A stretch of DNA of 64,000 bases from Lethocerus indicus (GCA_019843655.1 JACDQD010000103.1:7130001-7194000); one strand, 5' to 3'; positions 24,118-35,520 are shown, numbered from the stretch's first letter. Program-made: numbers and translations. Notes: generated from the letters alone by a model not told the origin.

Positions 24118-24332
24118 TCCTTGTATCCCCTTGGCAAACTGGTGGCTGCCCAAAGCGGTGTGTTCTCACGTATCTACTTGGGTAATAATATTAAGTACCT
24201 TCGAGAACGCTGCTACAAATTAAAAACTAAATACGACGAAGATGCTTTATATGTATTTTTATGCTCGAGCGTTTCTGGCAGGTACTGGCGAACTAATTAT
24301 TTACGGAGTAAGAGCAGCCCGAAAGTGCAGGT
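24118..24332 (+). other. Protein-like open frame ending at donor-like CAG|GT words (weak exon candidate)
   Basis: The frame is open from about 24118 and encodes a peptide with GVFSRIYLGNN and YLRERCYKLKTKYDEDALYV, which has a protein-like mix of charged and hydrophobic residues. CAG|GTACTG (near 24281) and CAG|GTATAG (near 24331) could serve as donors while the frame is still open. No convincing acceptor with a pyrimidine tract precedes it, and no family is recognised. Confidence 0.18.
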
Positions 24333-24339
24333 ATAGCTG

Positions 24340-24700
24340 TTTGGCATTGGATGCGGGATAAAAAGTTCTGAAATCATACCCACCGTTAAATGTATAAAGT
24401 TAGCGGGCTCGTTTGGCGATAAAGCGGGCCGCGCAGTAAACATTTGACTCCATGGGGCACTCGGCGGGCTCCTGTTAAGTGCAAAAATGATTAGGCGCAT
24501 AAAACGCGGCGGAAGGCGGAATTGGTGGAGAAGTTGGGGCGGGATACCTTTTATCCGGCGGCCCCTCACTAATGGTCACGGTACCGGTCTTTAATATTGG
24601 GCACCTCTCTCCTGTCTCGGCCCCAAAGAAAATCACCGATTAAACGCTTCCTACGACCCGGCCCTAGACCCATTACTGAACAAACGTCCTTTTCTATATT
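24340..24700. promoter_or_regulatory. CpG-rich island
   Basis: GC-rich block containing GCGCATAAAACGCGGCGG (a CATAAA site suited to posterior Hox/Caudal-type homeodomains) and CCGGCGGCCCC. The 90-codon minus-strand opening (24297-24569) has no domain. Confidence 0.38.
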
Positions 24701-25040
24701 AACGCTCCGTATCTACCTCAACCGTATGTATCTCAATTTGATACATATAAAATAAAATGAGTAAAATTGGATTTTATTATCAGCGAAGAAAAAAAGGCCA
24801 TGTAATCGAGAAGTTAATTCGAAGAAGAAAAAATCTTTTGGTTTCATCGAAATACATTAGAGTCCAGCGGATGAATATCAATAGTGGAATAGGGTTCCGC
24901 CATTAAGCAAATTGTTCTTCCCTTTCATCGAACCGTGCTGAAGGCAACACACGGTTTTTTTTATTTCCGCGAATGAAGGGAACACAAAAAACATTGCGAG
25001 TTCGGGCCCAGGAGGTAATACTAAAGGATGAGAGGGAATA
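24700..25040. other. AT-rich stretch, nothing recognised
   Basis: No supported feature. Confidence 0.4.
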
Positions 25041-25061
25041 CGTGTGTGTGTGTGTGTGTGT
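25041..25061. repeat. (GT)n microsatellite
   Basis: Short pure GT run at the edge of the 25.06-25.29 kb GC-rich block. Confidence 0.9.
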
Positions 25062-25290
25062 TGGGGCGGCCACAACGCAGTTTTGCTGCCGTCACTTTCT
25101 GTCCCGTAATTGTTGAACTTTTCGGGTTCCGAAGTTGCGCCGGTCGGTCGTTACCGGCTCCGTGTCCGCCCTTTTGAAGTAAGGCGAGTTTTTTTTTCGA
25201 GCGGGGTCGTTACTCGTTGTTTTCAATTTCGACATTTTCATGTCGGCAGGGACCACGCAGCCACCAATAGCGCGAGTGACACGTATCCAA
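25060..25290. promoter_or_regulatory. CpG-rich block
   Basis: Several CCGG, CGGTCGG and CGAG words. The 81-codon plus-strand opening from 25110 is not recognised. Confidence 0.3.
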
Positions 25291-25457
25291 GGTGCCTATG
25301 TATTGTTTTTTGTAAAGTGTTTACACGTTTTAAGTTTAAAGGATTTGTTTTCTGACTATATTACCTTCTGTATAAATGGAAAAATCTTAATATGACACTC
25401 GATTAGGTTTTTTCTAATAAATTTGATATACCTGTTTTGTGGTCTGCGATGGGTTGG

Positions 25458-25575
25458 AATACTGTAGGTTCGTGATGTTTCTGTCTCCTCTCGCTGGTTT
25501 GGTCTTTTGCTAGACCGGTCTAGCAAAAGATCAAACCAGCGAGAGGAGAGAGAAACATCACGAACCTACAGTATT
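25458..25575. mobile_element. Loopless 118-bp palindrome, MITE-like
   Basis: The arms 25458-25516 and 25517-25575 are reverse complements over 59 bp with only two mismatches, centred on ACC|GGT with no spacer. Outer sequence on each side reads AATACTGTAGG and its complement CCTACAGTATT. A TA dinucleotide flanks CTGTAGG on both sides (25460-25461 and 25572-25573), as expected for a TA target duplication of Tc1/mariner-type miniature elements. There is no coding capacity. Alternatives are a transcribed long hairpin (one mismatch would be a G-U pair in RNA) or a fold-back artefact from sequencing or assembly. The palindrome itself is certain; its identity is not. Confidence 0.6.
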
Positions 25576-25649
25576 TTTTCTAATATTAATTTTTGAAGCA
25601 TAATCACCAAATTAATGGAACATATCTTAAAAATAAACGATTTATGTTG

Positions 25650-26540
25650 TACATTTATTTTTTACGGCGCGAGTTGCATTGAGTTAACAATTATCGGCAT
25701 TCTTATTTGGTTCATTTCGATCTGGAAATTCACTCGATGATTATTCCGAAGAATGGCCGGTGAACCTATGTGCCATGAAGGAAAAAGCATTTCGAGAAAG
25801 CATTTCCAAATTTTCTCAAAAGATGGGTCCATCTATGAAAGAACGACCGAGGACCAGCCACTACGCAATACTTTTAAGATGGTGGAAGCAAGTGCGTTTC
25901 CGTTCCCCTCCGTGAACGGGGTGGGGGTGGGGGGCACCCGTGTAATATTATCGATAAGAGTGGAGCGAATCTTCAAAATAGAAATGTTCAGTGTGCTCAC
26001 ATCGCGTGCCCAGTTCACTGGCTTCCGCTGCGAATAATAGAAACGTGGAGCTCACACGTCATCTTTTTTTACCGGCGCTCGGGAAAAGTTATGTCTTTCC
26101 CTTCTATTTTTTCCTTTTCCTTTTCTTTTTAATTACGGGAACAAAACCGCTATCGACGGTTTTTGCATAATTATTGGGTTTTAAAAACGCCCCTCCGGAA
26201 AAAGGAGAGGTTAAAAGCTCCGATGCCCCCACCGGGCTGAGTTACAATTTACGGCCTCGTATTTTTTAAATATATTTTCGAACCCTAGGAATAAAAAGCG
26301 GTGTTGAAACTGGGCCAAGACCACGGTTTGAGGGCGGGGGCGTGGAGTTGGTGGGGTCGCAGCACACTCCCGAGACGAAATAGGGAAAAGGAAATTTCTG
26401 AGATAATTTTTTATTTAGCCTAATCCGTAATTGATTTTTAAGTGCGCCGCGAATTAGGGAGTTCGGCAGCTTAAAAACAATGCCGGAACCCCCTCCCTCA
26501 AGTAATTTATTTATGGAGAATTGACCTGGAATAATAAATA
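25650..26540. promoter_or_regulatory. Large CpG-rich region, several sub-blocks
   Basis: Composition is GC-rich at about 25740-26040 and 26060-26490. The first part has overlapping openings on both strands (94 and 61 codons). The second has a pyrimidine tract (about 26095-26130), then ATAATTATTGGG and TTTAAAAACGCCCC words. No gene is recognised. Confidence 0.38.
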
Positions 26541-27090
26541 CATGGAATAACCCTTTAATACATACATAACTAATTGATTTAAGTCATTCAGTAGAGCTTT
26601 TTCGATATAAAAATGTTTCATAAAGCTAATCTCTATTATAATTGTATATACGAATTAAGAAGAAGCATATTAAGAAATGTGTAAAATTATTACTATCTAG
26701 TACTACTAGAACATAGTAAAAAGTGTTACTCTAAGCTTGTACATTTTGTACCACCGATAAACGTTGCTTCGGTCTAAGGTAGCTTCACCATATGTCACAG
26801 TCAACATTTGATATGCTTCCGCGCACTTAATTTTGTTTCTCACACAAAATTTGACACAGATTCTCTGATCCATTTTTCGAAATGGTTAAAAATCGAAGAC
26901 GAACCAAAAAAGTGCAAGAAAAGCGGCTTTAAAAGATTAACTGATCATTCACAACCGCTGAAATTGTCGGCATAAGTGAGATACATGTGTACAAACATGA
27001 GGCTACAAAAGAACCGTAGATTGAATATACTTCTTTCGCGGCAATCAAATATTCGCGATACTTTTTGAACAGACCTCGTATACATGGGCA
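26540..27090. other. AT-rich stretch, nothing recognised
   Basis: No supported feature. Confidence 0.5.
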
Positions 27091-27430
27091 TTTTATATCG
27101 ATGTACGGGGGCTCTAGGCCCGTATTTAATTGGGATCGGGGAAGCAGGAAGGGTTGAGGATGGACGGCGGCCCGTGACCGAGTTGGAGTTGGCCGGGGGG
27201 GGGGCCAAAAACTTCTAGCGCGCTCCGAGGGGCGCCTTAATAAGAACCGGCTTTATTACTAAACTTCGCTCGGCCGAGTCGAGTATTTAAATTTTTCGGA
27301 CAACAACTTTTCAATGAGCGGTGCCCCGTGCCCCGCCAAATGGGAACAGCAACATCTGCGCCCCTCCGGACTATCTGTCCTCGCAATCTGCTCATCGACT
27401 AACAAACGGGGTTTCCTTCGGTTTAAAAAC
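27090..27430. promoter_or_regulatory. CpG-rich island
   Basis: Includes GGACGGCGGCCCGTGACC, a G run near 27195-27203 and GGCGCC. The minus-strand opening 26945-27208 runs across its boundary without any domain. Confidence 0.38.
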
Positions 27431-28440
27431 TATATAAAAGTAATAAATAGAATCTAATTTTGTCGAATTTTATGTACTGCAAATTTTAAATATGAAACGA
27501 AAAAACTGAGGAAAGTAAATACGTAAACGGACAAGTACTACAGTGAACCATCAGCTCCAGTGTCAGTCAAACACAAGATTGGAAACGTTAATGTAAACGA
27601 ACCTCACAAAAGTTTCTATATTCACTAAATGGTTCTATAAGTAAATTCACAAGTCCCCTGTGAGTTTTCTTAGAATGGAGAAATAATAAATCTTTATATC
27701 AAAATTCCTGCAATAGAGTCCTTATTAGTTCAATGATATTATAGGTGTACGCAAATTAAACAAATACTGGCTTTCATATTCAAATACTTAAGATTTGCTG
27801 TATTCAGGCACGAGATAGTCTTAAAAATAATTCATGAAGGAATCGAATAGTATGTGCGCACAAAACGTAATACAAGAAGAATTCCGTAAGAACAGACTAT
27901 AATTATAATTATTGAATAATATTTACAACTTATAAGCAAACTGTTATTGATTTAATAAAACTGTTGGGATACAATATTTCAAAGTTGTTTTACCTTTTCC
28001 AACAAGCAAGCGCCAAAAATATGGCCTGAAACCAAAAATAAGAGCTATTATTTATTGTTTGAAGTAAAGGATCCGGGATCACATTTTTGAAGATAACCTA
28101 CAAACTTTATGGTAATTTTTCATCATGATTATGAGTTCCTCTCGGAAAAAGTTCTAGAAAGTCGTGCGATAACTTGGACGCCTTGCATGATTAGCATACC
28201 TCCACATACCTGTAATTTATGAACTTATTTCAAACTAAACATTCGAAGAATATAGCGTACAGTCACGGATGCTTATATCTTCTGTGTCTTTAAGTATTAT
28301 ATATCCCATCACGATGGAAATGTTTAATTCTTGCACTAATTACTTATTAAAATTAAGAAAAATATTACTTTTGTTCATAATTAATTGTATACATTAGCGG
28401 ATAAAAGGAAAAAAGTACAATAGAGGCGGGGAATTTATAA
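27430..28440. other. AT-rich stretch, nothing recognised
   Basis: No supported feature in about 1 kb of strongly AT-rich DNA. Confidence 0.55.
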
Positions 28441-28477
28441 ATAAAGCTTTCTGTAGCGAAATACCAAGAGACAATGG

Positions 28478-28510
28478 CTCCTTTCTGCCTTTTCTTTCTT
28501 CCAGGTTTAA
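28478..28510 (+). other. Strong isolated 3' splice acceptor
   Basis: A long pyrimidine tract CCTTTCTGCC/TTTTCTTTCTTCCAG ends at 28504. No matching donor or open frame follows within about 300 bp, so this may be a decoy or a chance acceptor. Confidence 0.3.
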
Positions 28511-28569
28511 ATAACTCCTAAGGGCTGTTGTATGCCCCTCAGGGATACGGACTCAAAGGAAATACAGAA

Positions 28570-28760
28570 GAAAACAATTAAAATTGCATGATGTCGTTGA
28601 ACGCTTTTTTTCGGCGGGAGGGCGGTGTTTTCTAAATTCTATGTGATCCCGTTCCCTTTTGTGGAGTCGTTTATTTTTATAGCGAATTATTCGGGCATCA
28701 AAGGCGATTTAAAATGTCACCGCTACATGCACCGGCACGTCAGGAAGACGAAGAACTTTT
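28570..28760. promoter_or_regulatory. Small CpG-containing block
   Basis: Contains TTCGGCGGGAGGGCGGTG. The 60-codon opening 28625-28807 has H/C residues (CHRYMHRHVRKT) but not zinc-finger spacing. Confidence 0.25.
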
Positions 28761-28979
28761 GCAGGCGTTCTTTTTTCCTATACAAGGAACAATACAGCTT
28801 TGTTTAATTTACGGGCACTTAATGCTTTATGTAATAGTTTAGTATTGTTGCCTAGCTGATATTCATTCTGTCAACGGGATCTGATAGTTAAGAGCTGAAG
28901 TGAAATAATGAAGACAATTTTTTTGTATCTGCATTATTACTTAGTTGGGACCAGTTAGCTACGGAGCTAATTTAATAAT

Positions 28980-29060
28980 GAAAATTAGTGAGAGCGGGAG
29001 AGAGAGAAAGAAATGCCGCAGCCATTGTGAGGACATAATGAGTTATTTAAGCGAAAATCT

Positions 29061-29132
<72 letters not shown>

Positions 29133-29470
29133 GTCCGGTGGTACAACAATCTTTCCGTACCAAACCTCATCATATATAAAGTAATTACGAGAGAGGACAA
29201 TGAACGTTGGGCGTTCCCTCGATACATAAATGGAGAGGACCAACAATGGCCCGTTCGAAAACAGGCCGCGACGCGCAACACAAACACGCGACCGCCGACA
29301 ATTTGAATCGCGTCATTTATTATTCCGGTTTTCATAATGAGCTCCGCGGGGGCCCCGACTATTAACGCTCCGAAACATCTAACTGACCAGTTATCCGGCT
29401 CATTTCAGACCGACCCAACCTCGGTAAACGCTCGACGGGGTACTACATCGATCCGATCGTTTGATTGCCT
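28980..29470. promoter_or_regulatory. GA/CT-rich island with GCCAT word
   Basis: A purine stretch (GAGAGCGGGAGAGAGAGAAA at 28989-29008), then GCAGCCATTGTGAGG, then a long (CT)n run, then CpG-rich DNA to about 29.46 kb. GAGAG plus GCCAT resembles the GAGA/Pho pairing of Polycomb response elements. Reading frames here (79, 116 and 67 codons) are translations of the CT run. Confidence 0.4.
29063..29129. repeat. (CT)n microsatellite
   Basis: Pure CT run of about 67 bp. Confidence 0.98.
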
Positions 29471-29820
29471 CTTGTTTCAAAATTTTCATTTTGAACATTA
29501 ATTAAAACTTGAGTGCTGCTTTGTATATTTTGGAATGAACCATTTCGTCAATTTATTACATAAAAATATCCGGTTATACTACGAAAATTCTACCGGTCAT
29601 AAATTCAGATGGACAATATCTCCTGTATTAAGATTCTAAATCTAAAAGGAGAGTAATGAATTGTTTCACCGGCGATATATCGGAATTTTATTTTTAATTG
29701 CTGCTTGTCTGATTACAATTACGATTTTTGGAATGTAACCATTACATTATGAAAAGTGTGTATATTAATTTTACAATTTATTATATACATTTTATTAAAT
29801 ATTTATTTTTCTCATATAAA
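29470..29820. other. AT-rich stretch, nothing recognised
   Basis: No supported feature. Confidence 0.45.
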
Positions 29821-29827
29821 TATCGTT

Positions 29828-29902
29828 TTTTAATAATTTAATTTCTTTTTCAGGTAAGCTTGCTGCTCAGTATGTGATATTCTATAGAATAAGGTAAGAT
29901 AC
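29828..29902 (+). other. Candidate recursive splice site with a following donor
   Basis: AATTTCTTTTTCAG ends at 29853 and is fused to GTAAGCTT. A TTAATAA word about 20 nt upstream can serve as branch point. A second strong donor, AAG|GTAAGAT, begins at 29894, 40 nt downstream. That is the arrangement expected for a ratchet point or for a recursive-splice exon of 40 nt (29854-29893) that is skipped after re-splicing. It is the best acceptor-donor fusion in the window. Known biology: such sites subdivide very long introns in flies and vertebrates. Confidence 0.38.
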
Positions 29903-30420
29903 CTGAGTACTAAATGATATCGGTAAAATCAAAATCATTCAAACTGATAACCGCTTGTAAAGGGAATAAGATTGCAGCTCGATATTTTGTTCATCTAATT
30001 TATATATCTGACCAAAACTATTTTCGCGTTACCCTACGCTCCATTGCGTCGAATTGATGTTCGTGAAACCCATGAAACTAACAGAATTGTAAATTGATAA
30101 ATTGTTTTTTCCGAAGTATCAGCTTTCATGATTCCATTTTAACTGTTTTAACTGTTTAGGATAAAACAGTAGATGTTTAACAGGGCCCCACTGAACCGAT
30201 ATATTTTAAGTTTGTAGGTATTATTGTGGGTGTAATATGGCCTTGATTATTATAGGTGTAAAGGAATTGAAAGAACGGGTTAAATGGATTATTTTATGCT
30301 CGTTTGTGCAACGTAATTTCTTTTTACATTTCTTTAATACCACTTTCAATTTATAAATAGTTTTTTCTCAATGAAGTAAAAAAAAGTTACACTGAGAAGC
30401 AGACTGATGACTACATCGCA
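29903..30420. other. AT-rich stretch, nothing recognised
   Basis: No supported feature. Confidence 0.45.
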
Positions 30421-30780
30421 TCTTGATTTCCCCGCCCGGTCTTTGAAGTGAAATTACTTCATTTTATAGGGTCGTCCGATTGGAGCATTCACCGAGTAAA
30501 AAGTCTCTGTTAGCGAAGCAGCGCCGGTCCTACGCCGCTGATAATAAATATCGGAGTGTTTTTCAGAGGCCGGAGAAGTCTGGAGATAGCGGCACTGGGG
30601 CCCCGAGTAATGGGAAATAAATGTGCGCTCCATTTCTTCACGTTCGCGGTCGGCCCTCGCTCAGGCTGCCACCGCCGGAGAAATGCGCTAAGCAATAAAC
30701 CCGTTCTGATACTCGATGCTGCTGCAATCTGCACGGCTTAATTCCAGTAGGAGATTTAGAGGTGGAACCGATAATGAACG
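30420..30780. promoter_or_regulatory. CpG-rich island
   Basis: High GC with antiparallel openings of 61 and 74 codons across the same bases (30510-30741). No domain in either. Confidence 0.35.
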
Positions 30781-31069
30781 AAAAACTCTTTAAAGTTCGT
30801 TATATAAAAGGATTCAGATCATATCGTTATTTATCTTCTATAAATTTTTGGGTTCATAGTTTTGAAATGTAAATAATAATGAAAATCGCAAAGGCCTTAA
30901 TGTAACACTAACACTATTAATAATTACTATTGAATATTCAAAATTGTTTGTTTAGTAATAGTTTTTTTCCCTGCTTTATTGCCACAACTTAACCCCACTG
31001 GCTTCTCTGTCAGGATTCTGATGGTTCGACTTGACGGTGCTTCTAGAAGTTTGCTACTTAAGAGGAAAA

Positions 31070-31470
31070 AGGTTGAGGTATCAGAGCCGGGTCTAGTTTA
31101 TTATTGGCGTCATGTTACAAGGGGCCGGGATGGACAAGGTTGAGCCCTTAAGTGGGGCCGGCTTTGAGGCCGCCGGTGGGGTCGGATTAGGGCCGGGGAT
31201 CTGAGGGAATTAGGCCCTCTAACTAGGCGAATTCAGTCAGGCGCCCAATCAAAGGCCGGATATCGACCGGATTACCCCGATTTTCTTTATTATCGACTTC
31301 CCCTCCTCCCCTACCTCTTCTTTCGGCCGCTCCTCCCTTCACGAAATTACCATTCGGATGGGTCACCGGTCAAAGGGTGAATGTATATTGTCGCCTTCCG
31401 ATAATTTAGCCCAGCCCTTCCTGCAGCCAAATACTTCCAGTCAATTTCTTAATTTCCTCGGGGCTTTTCC
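31070..31470. promoter_or_regulatory. CpG-rich island with clustered GGTCA half-sites
   Basis: Repeated GGGGCCGG words at 31120-31195. At 31361-31380 the run GGTCACCGGTCAAAGGGTGA holds two GGTCA half-sites and a GGTCAAAGGGTGA core close to a DR1, the spacing used by HNF4/USP-type receptors. A pyrimidine tract (31300-31320) separates the two parts. Confidence 0.4.
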
Positions 31471-31739
31471 TACATCATAATATATATCTTCATATTGTTT
31501 AACATGTCAAATAAGTTCCATTAGTCAATAATCAATATTTTACTTACTTTATTGTAGAACTGAAATATGATTTGGTCTCTCTTGAACATTTTAATTGGTT
31601 AATATTCTGTCGCACACTATCAGATCAACGATAGCATATTATTTAAAAATATTCCAATTTTTGTTTCGAAATATTGTATTCACCGCTAAATGGGTGCTAA
31701 GATATTACACGCTCTTAGCGTACGTCCGGGAAACTAACT

Positions 31740-32150
31740 TCAAGGCTTACTTATAGGCCCTTGTGAGGGAATAAATCACTTGTTTTTCCCAACGGGAAAT
31801 TCAGTTATTATATTGGCCGATTTCTAAAGGAAAGGCCGCAGCGGAGTTTATTAATGCTCTGGAGTGACGCGGGCTCCATTGTTGGGAGGAGCCATTGTCG
31901 CGGAGGCGGACACGTCGCGCCTCCAATATGGGGCCCGACAATGGGCCTTGGCGCTGTTAGCCGGGAGCTCCGTCCGCTGACAGACAATCGGATTCCGGTG
32001 AATTCCGGCAAATTTCTGCCGCTCAGAAGTGAAACCGGTCCGATCGTCAGCTGCGCCGTTACGCTCCGTCGGCTACTTTGTTGGCAACCCGTGCGACTGA
32101 AGAAAACACCGATCAGAAATATGTGTAGAATACGCGGTGCTTGTATTGCA
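31740..32150. promoter_or_regulatory. CpG-rich island
   Basis: GC-rich with GGCGGACACGTCGCG and GGGGCCCGAC. The plus strand is open for 154 codons (31854-32318), but the second half is AT-rich, hydrophobic sequence and the first half overlaps a minus-strand opening. No domain or splice support. Confidence 0.38.
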
Positions 32151-32328
32151 GAGACTGGAACTAAGCTTAAACTTGGGATATATTTATTACTGGCGTATTT
32201 ATTTATAACACCAAAATATTGTGAAGTATCAAGTGATTCTAATCGGTACGGTTATAAATCGACCATGTGTTCCATCCAGTTCCTCTTGGTTGTTTCGTTA
32301 CTGCTTATTTGGCGATGAACCATCCTGG

Positions 32329-32355
32329 CACACACACACACACACACACACACAC
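32329..32355. repeat. (CA)n microsatellite
   Basis: Pure CA run of about 27 bp. Confidence 0.95.
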
Positions 32356-33620
32356 TAAGGTTGTGGTTGATTACTTAGTTAAGTGCATATTTTCTGTTTA
32401 AATCGTTAAATATTGTTTATTAGTGGTTATGTGTGGCGAAGATCTATTGACTTCATGTTTTGTAAATTGTATTCCTTACTAGACCCTGATTGATGCCCCA
32501 GAATTCTTCTTCATTAGATGTACAATCCTAAAAAAATACAATCTTAGGTTAAAATATTGTTTGGCCTGGCGATGCAGTGTGGAAATTCCATCATATTTTT
32601 ATTCTACAACCTTTAATTATATTCATCACCATCGACACAATTAATACGACAAATTTGGACTATACGATCCAACATAATTCATATAAATCCTGTAGTGCGG
32701 GATTAAGTCGATTGTATTTTAAGGTTCGTTCTGGCATACATTTTATTTTTAGCGCACTTTTTTCTTTTCATGAAACGTCGGCCGCAACATGATGAACGGC
32801 CGGGTACCAAAAATTTAACCTGGGTGTAAAAATGTCGGTAAAATAATTTGAATCACCTGTAATAAATCAAAGGGCGACCCACTCTAAATTCAGTCTAGCT
32901 TCATCACTGCCGAGTGTCATTAATTTAAAACTCTATCCTTGATTAAACTATTCTCCCTTTTTGATTAATTACCTTTCATATTAATTAAATGTACCCCGAT
33001 AATGGATTCGAAGTGTCTCCAGTTGCGTAGGCAAAACTCAAGATGACAATGAGGAGAGTCTGTAATTCAGAATTTTCAGCCTTAAATAGTAAATCCCATG
33101 GCTGAAGCGATGAAGATATTTTTATTGACATTAATAAACGGTGACCGAGAGAGGCAAATATTGTGAAATGCGATTTCAACATTCTACTAATCTTTTCATT
33201 AAATAATAATGAATTACCACCAGTTGGACACTTCGAGACATATATCGATTCTTATTACTTTTGCAATTACATTTTCTTCTCGGTTATATGGTAGTGCTAA
33301 CTATATAAGTAAGGGATAATGCAGGATTTTGCCCCACTGATATCTGAAATTAATTCATTTATCCTGTCATGATTTCTGTCTAAATTGCTTTGACTCTGAA
33401 AGGGATTTATTTCTGAAACATTTGTGGACAGAAGTACAAGTTGGCTCTTACAATGGACAAACAACTACTTCGTCATAGTTTCCATTTCGTTAGGGAGAAA
33501 GGGCCAGAGTATTTTTGGTAGAATTAGTCCCAATACGAATCTGTCATAGATTTCGTGAAGATTTTGTCCAACTTTTTTTATTGCATCCTTCCGATTCTTG
33601 TCGATTTTTCTTTACGAAAA
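32356..33620. other. AT-rich stretch, nothing recognised
   Basis: A GC-poor region with a small balanced segment near 32780-32810. No gene is recognised. Confidence 0.5.
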
Positions 33621-33920
33621 TAGTGACCATTATCCAAACCCGAAGGAGTGGAGGTCTCCCTCTACAGCCGGAAATGTAATTTCAGTAGGTCTGAATAGGC
33701 GGCTGAGCGTTCCCGTCGGAATGTAGACGCGGCAATGCAGGAGAACCCGCTGCCCAAAGAGCCCTTTTAAACATATGAGTAAGTATCCATTAGTGAAGGT
33801 GCTCATTAACCCGGAATTAACAGTTTGCAGATACAAGCCCTCCCCCCCCAACCCGCCAACCCTCGGCGCTCCACCTTCGGGAACATTACACATATCTCTG
33901 TTTCAACTCTTCGTGTGTCG
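33620..33920. promoter_or_regulatory. CpG-rich block
   Basis: GC-rich segment with a C run near 33841-33848. The minus-strand 87-codon opening (33630-33893) is not recognised. Confidence 0.3.
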
Positions 33921-34634
33921 GCCGTCAAGAAATTATTTCTAAGTCGTATTAATTTTTACTATAATTATGACATCGCCGAATATACCCATGTTTGTGTCTG
34001 TCACATGAATTAATATTTTTTATTTTGGTCGATTCCCAGTCTACGCGCCCAGGCCTGTTTATGTTAGGTTCGGTTATATACAAAAATAACTAGTATTACA
34101 GTTATTTTTCACGTATATTTGAATTGCCGCTGTAAGTTCAGTGACATTGCTGACAGGAGTGAGTTTAATTAGTATTAAAATTGGTCCAATCTTAGTCAAA
34201 TAACGCGGGCTATTAAATTTGTAAGTGGGCTAAATGAGCTGAATTGACAGCTGCAACGCCATTAAATTCATTTTGAAACAGTTTTGGGAACACTTTACAC
34301 AGATTAGTTTAATTAAAAAGGACTAATTTTGTCACTCTTTTATCCGATGAAAACTGTACACGTGTGAGCGTCCCACTTTTTTTTAAATTCCCCCTAAACA
34401 CGAAACTCTCCATTCCGTGGTAATAACATTTCGTGTTAAACTGTAATTGTAAAAGAAATTATTCGCCTAATTTTAACGGCAGTAATGGCACCTTTCGCCG
34501 TCGGGCAAATCAATTGTAAGTTCCACATTTAAAATAGCCCGCTATTTCTTGTGTGCGTGATAATTTATAAAATGTTTTATTAATTATAGCTCGTTATTAA
34601 CAGAAGCCAGAATGACGTAAATGATTTTGTATAT

Positions 34635-34697
<63 letters not shown>

Positions 34698-35280
34698 AAT
34701 ATCGTAGTAACACCGACTATTATCATAATGGTGGATGAAAGTAGCAGAGCTTTTAATGTGGATGTTAAATTCACATATTATAAACTTCATTTACGCCTCC
34801 CCTAATTGATAAGGATATTCTGGACATTGGTTTAATACATCAAAGAAAGTTGGATATTGCAACTGACGTCAGTATACCAACTACAAAGTGAGCTCGGTAA
34901 AGTGGGGCCATCGAGAACTAATTTTAGTTGCTGCGATTATTAGCAGAGCTATTGCAATAGTTGGAATACTTTATATTTACCAATCGATAAGGCGCTATTG
35001 GATGTGTCAATCATAAAATTCAGGCATATTTTCACTTAGGGATTAATTGAGAGTAAATTTTTTTTAGTGATGTTTGTGATTTAGAGAGAGGGCGTTTCTT
35101 TTATTGGGATGTTAGCTACTTTTTTATTCTTCTTAGCGTAACTATTGTTTTATATTTAAAATTAAGTTTATATGGACATGTATATGTATGAACAGCCAAG
35201 AACGCCTCAAGATTCAAATTCATAAAATGTGTACTTCTGAATTGTATTCCTTCAATTGTATTAAAAATATGACAAGGACA
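33920..35280. other. AT-rich stretch with compound microsatellite
   Basis: Nothing is recognised apart from the CA/TA repeat at 34.64 kb. Confidence 0.5.
34639..34697. repeat. Compound (CA)n(TA)n microsatellite
   Basis: Pure CA run to about 34686, then a short TA run. Confidence 0.97.
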
Positions 35281-35520
35281 TAATTGCAGGAGGGGGAACT
35301 CGAAAAATTAATCTTCTCTGTTTGAAGTCAAACGGAAGCGTTTTTCCGCGCCAGCAATCCGGGTGTTCTTTCTTCTGGAATTTCTTCTGGGTGGGGCCGC
35401 CTAAATAAATTGCCGGAAAAGAAACGAAGCGATAACAACGAAATACACATTTTCCCTTGTGTTTTCAAAACGAGGCACTAAAAATAATGGCGGCCGAAAC
35501 CGTAATAGGGCAATATAGAT
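35280..35520. promoter_or_regulatory. Small GC-rich block
   Basis: Contains TTTTTCCGCGCCAGC, GGGGCCGCC and AATGGCGGCCG. No gene is recognised. Confidence 0.28.

Noticed and set aside
28625..28807. Opening with CHRYMHRHVRKT, zinc-finger-like at first sight
   Set aside because: Cysteine and histidine spacing does not fit a C2H2 finger or another known zinc-binding pattern.
28985..29335. 116-codon minus-strand opening with ERERER run
   Set aside because: Translation of the (CT)n microsatellite on the opposite strand.
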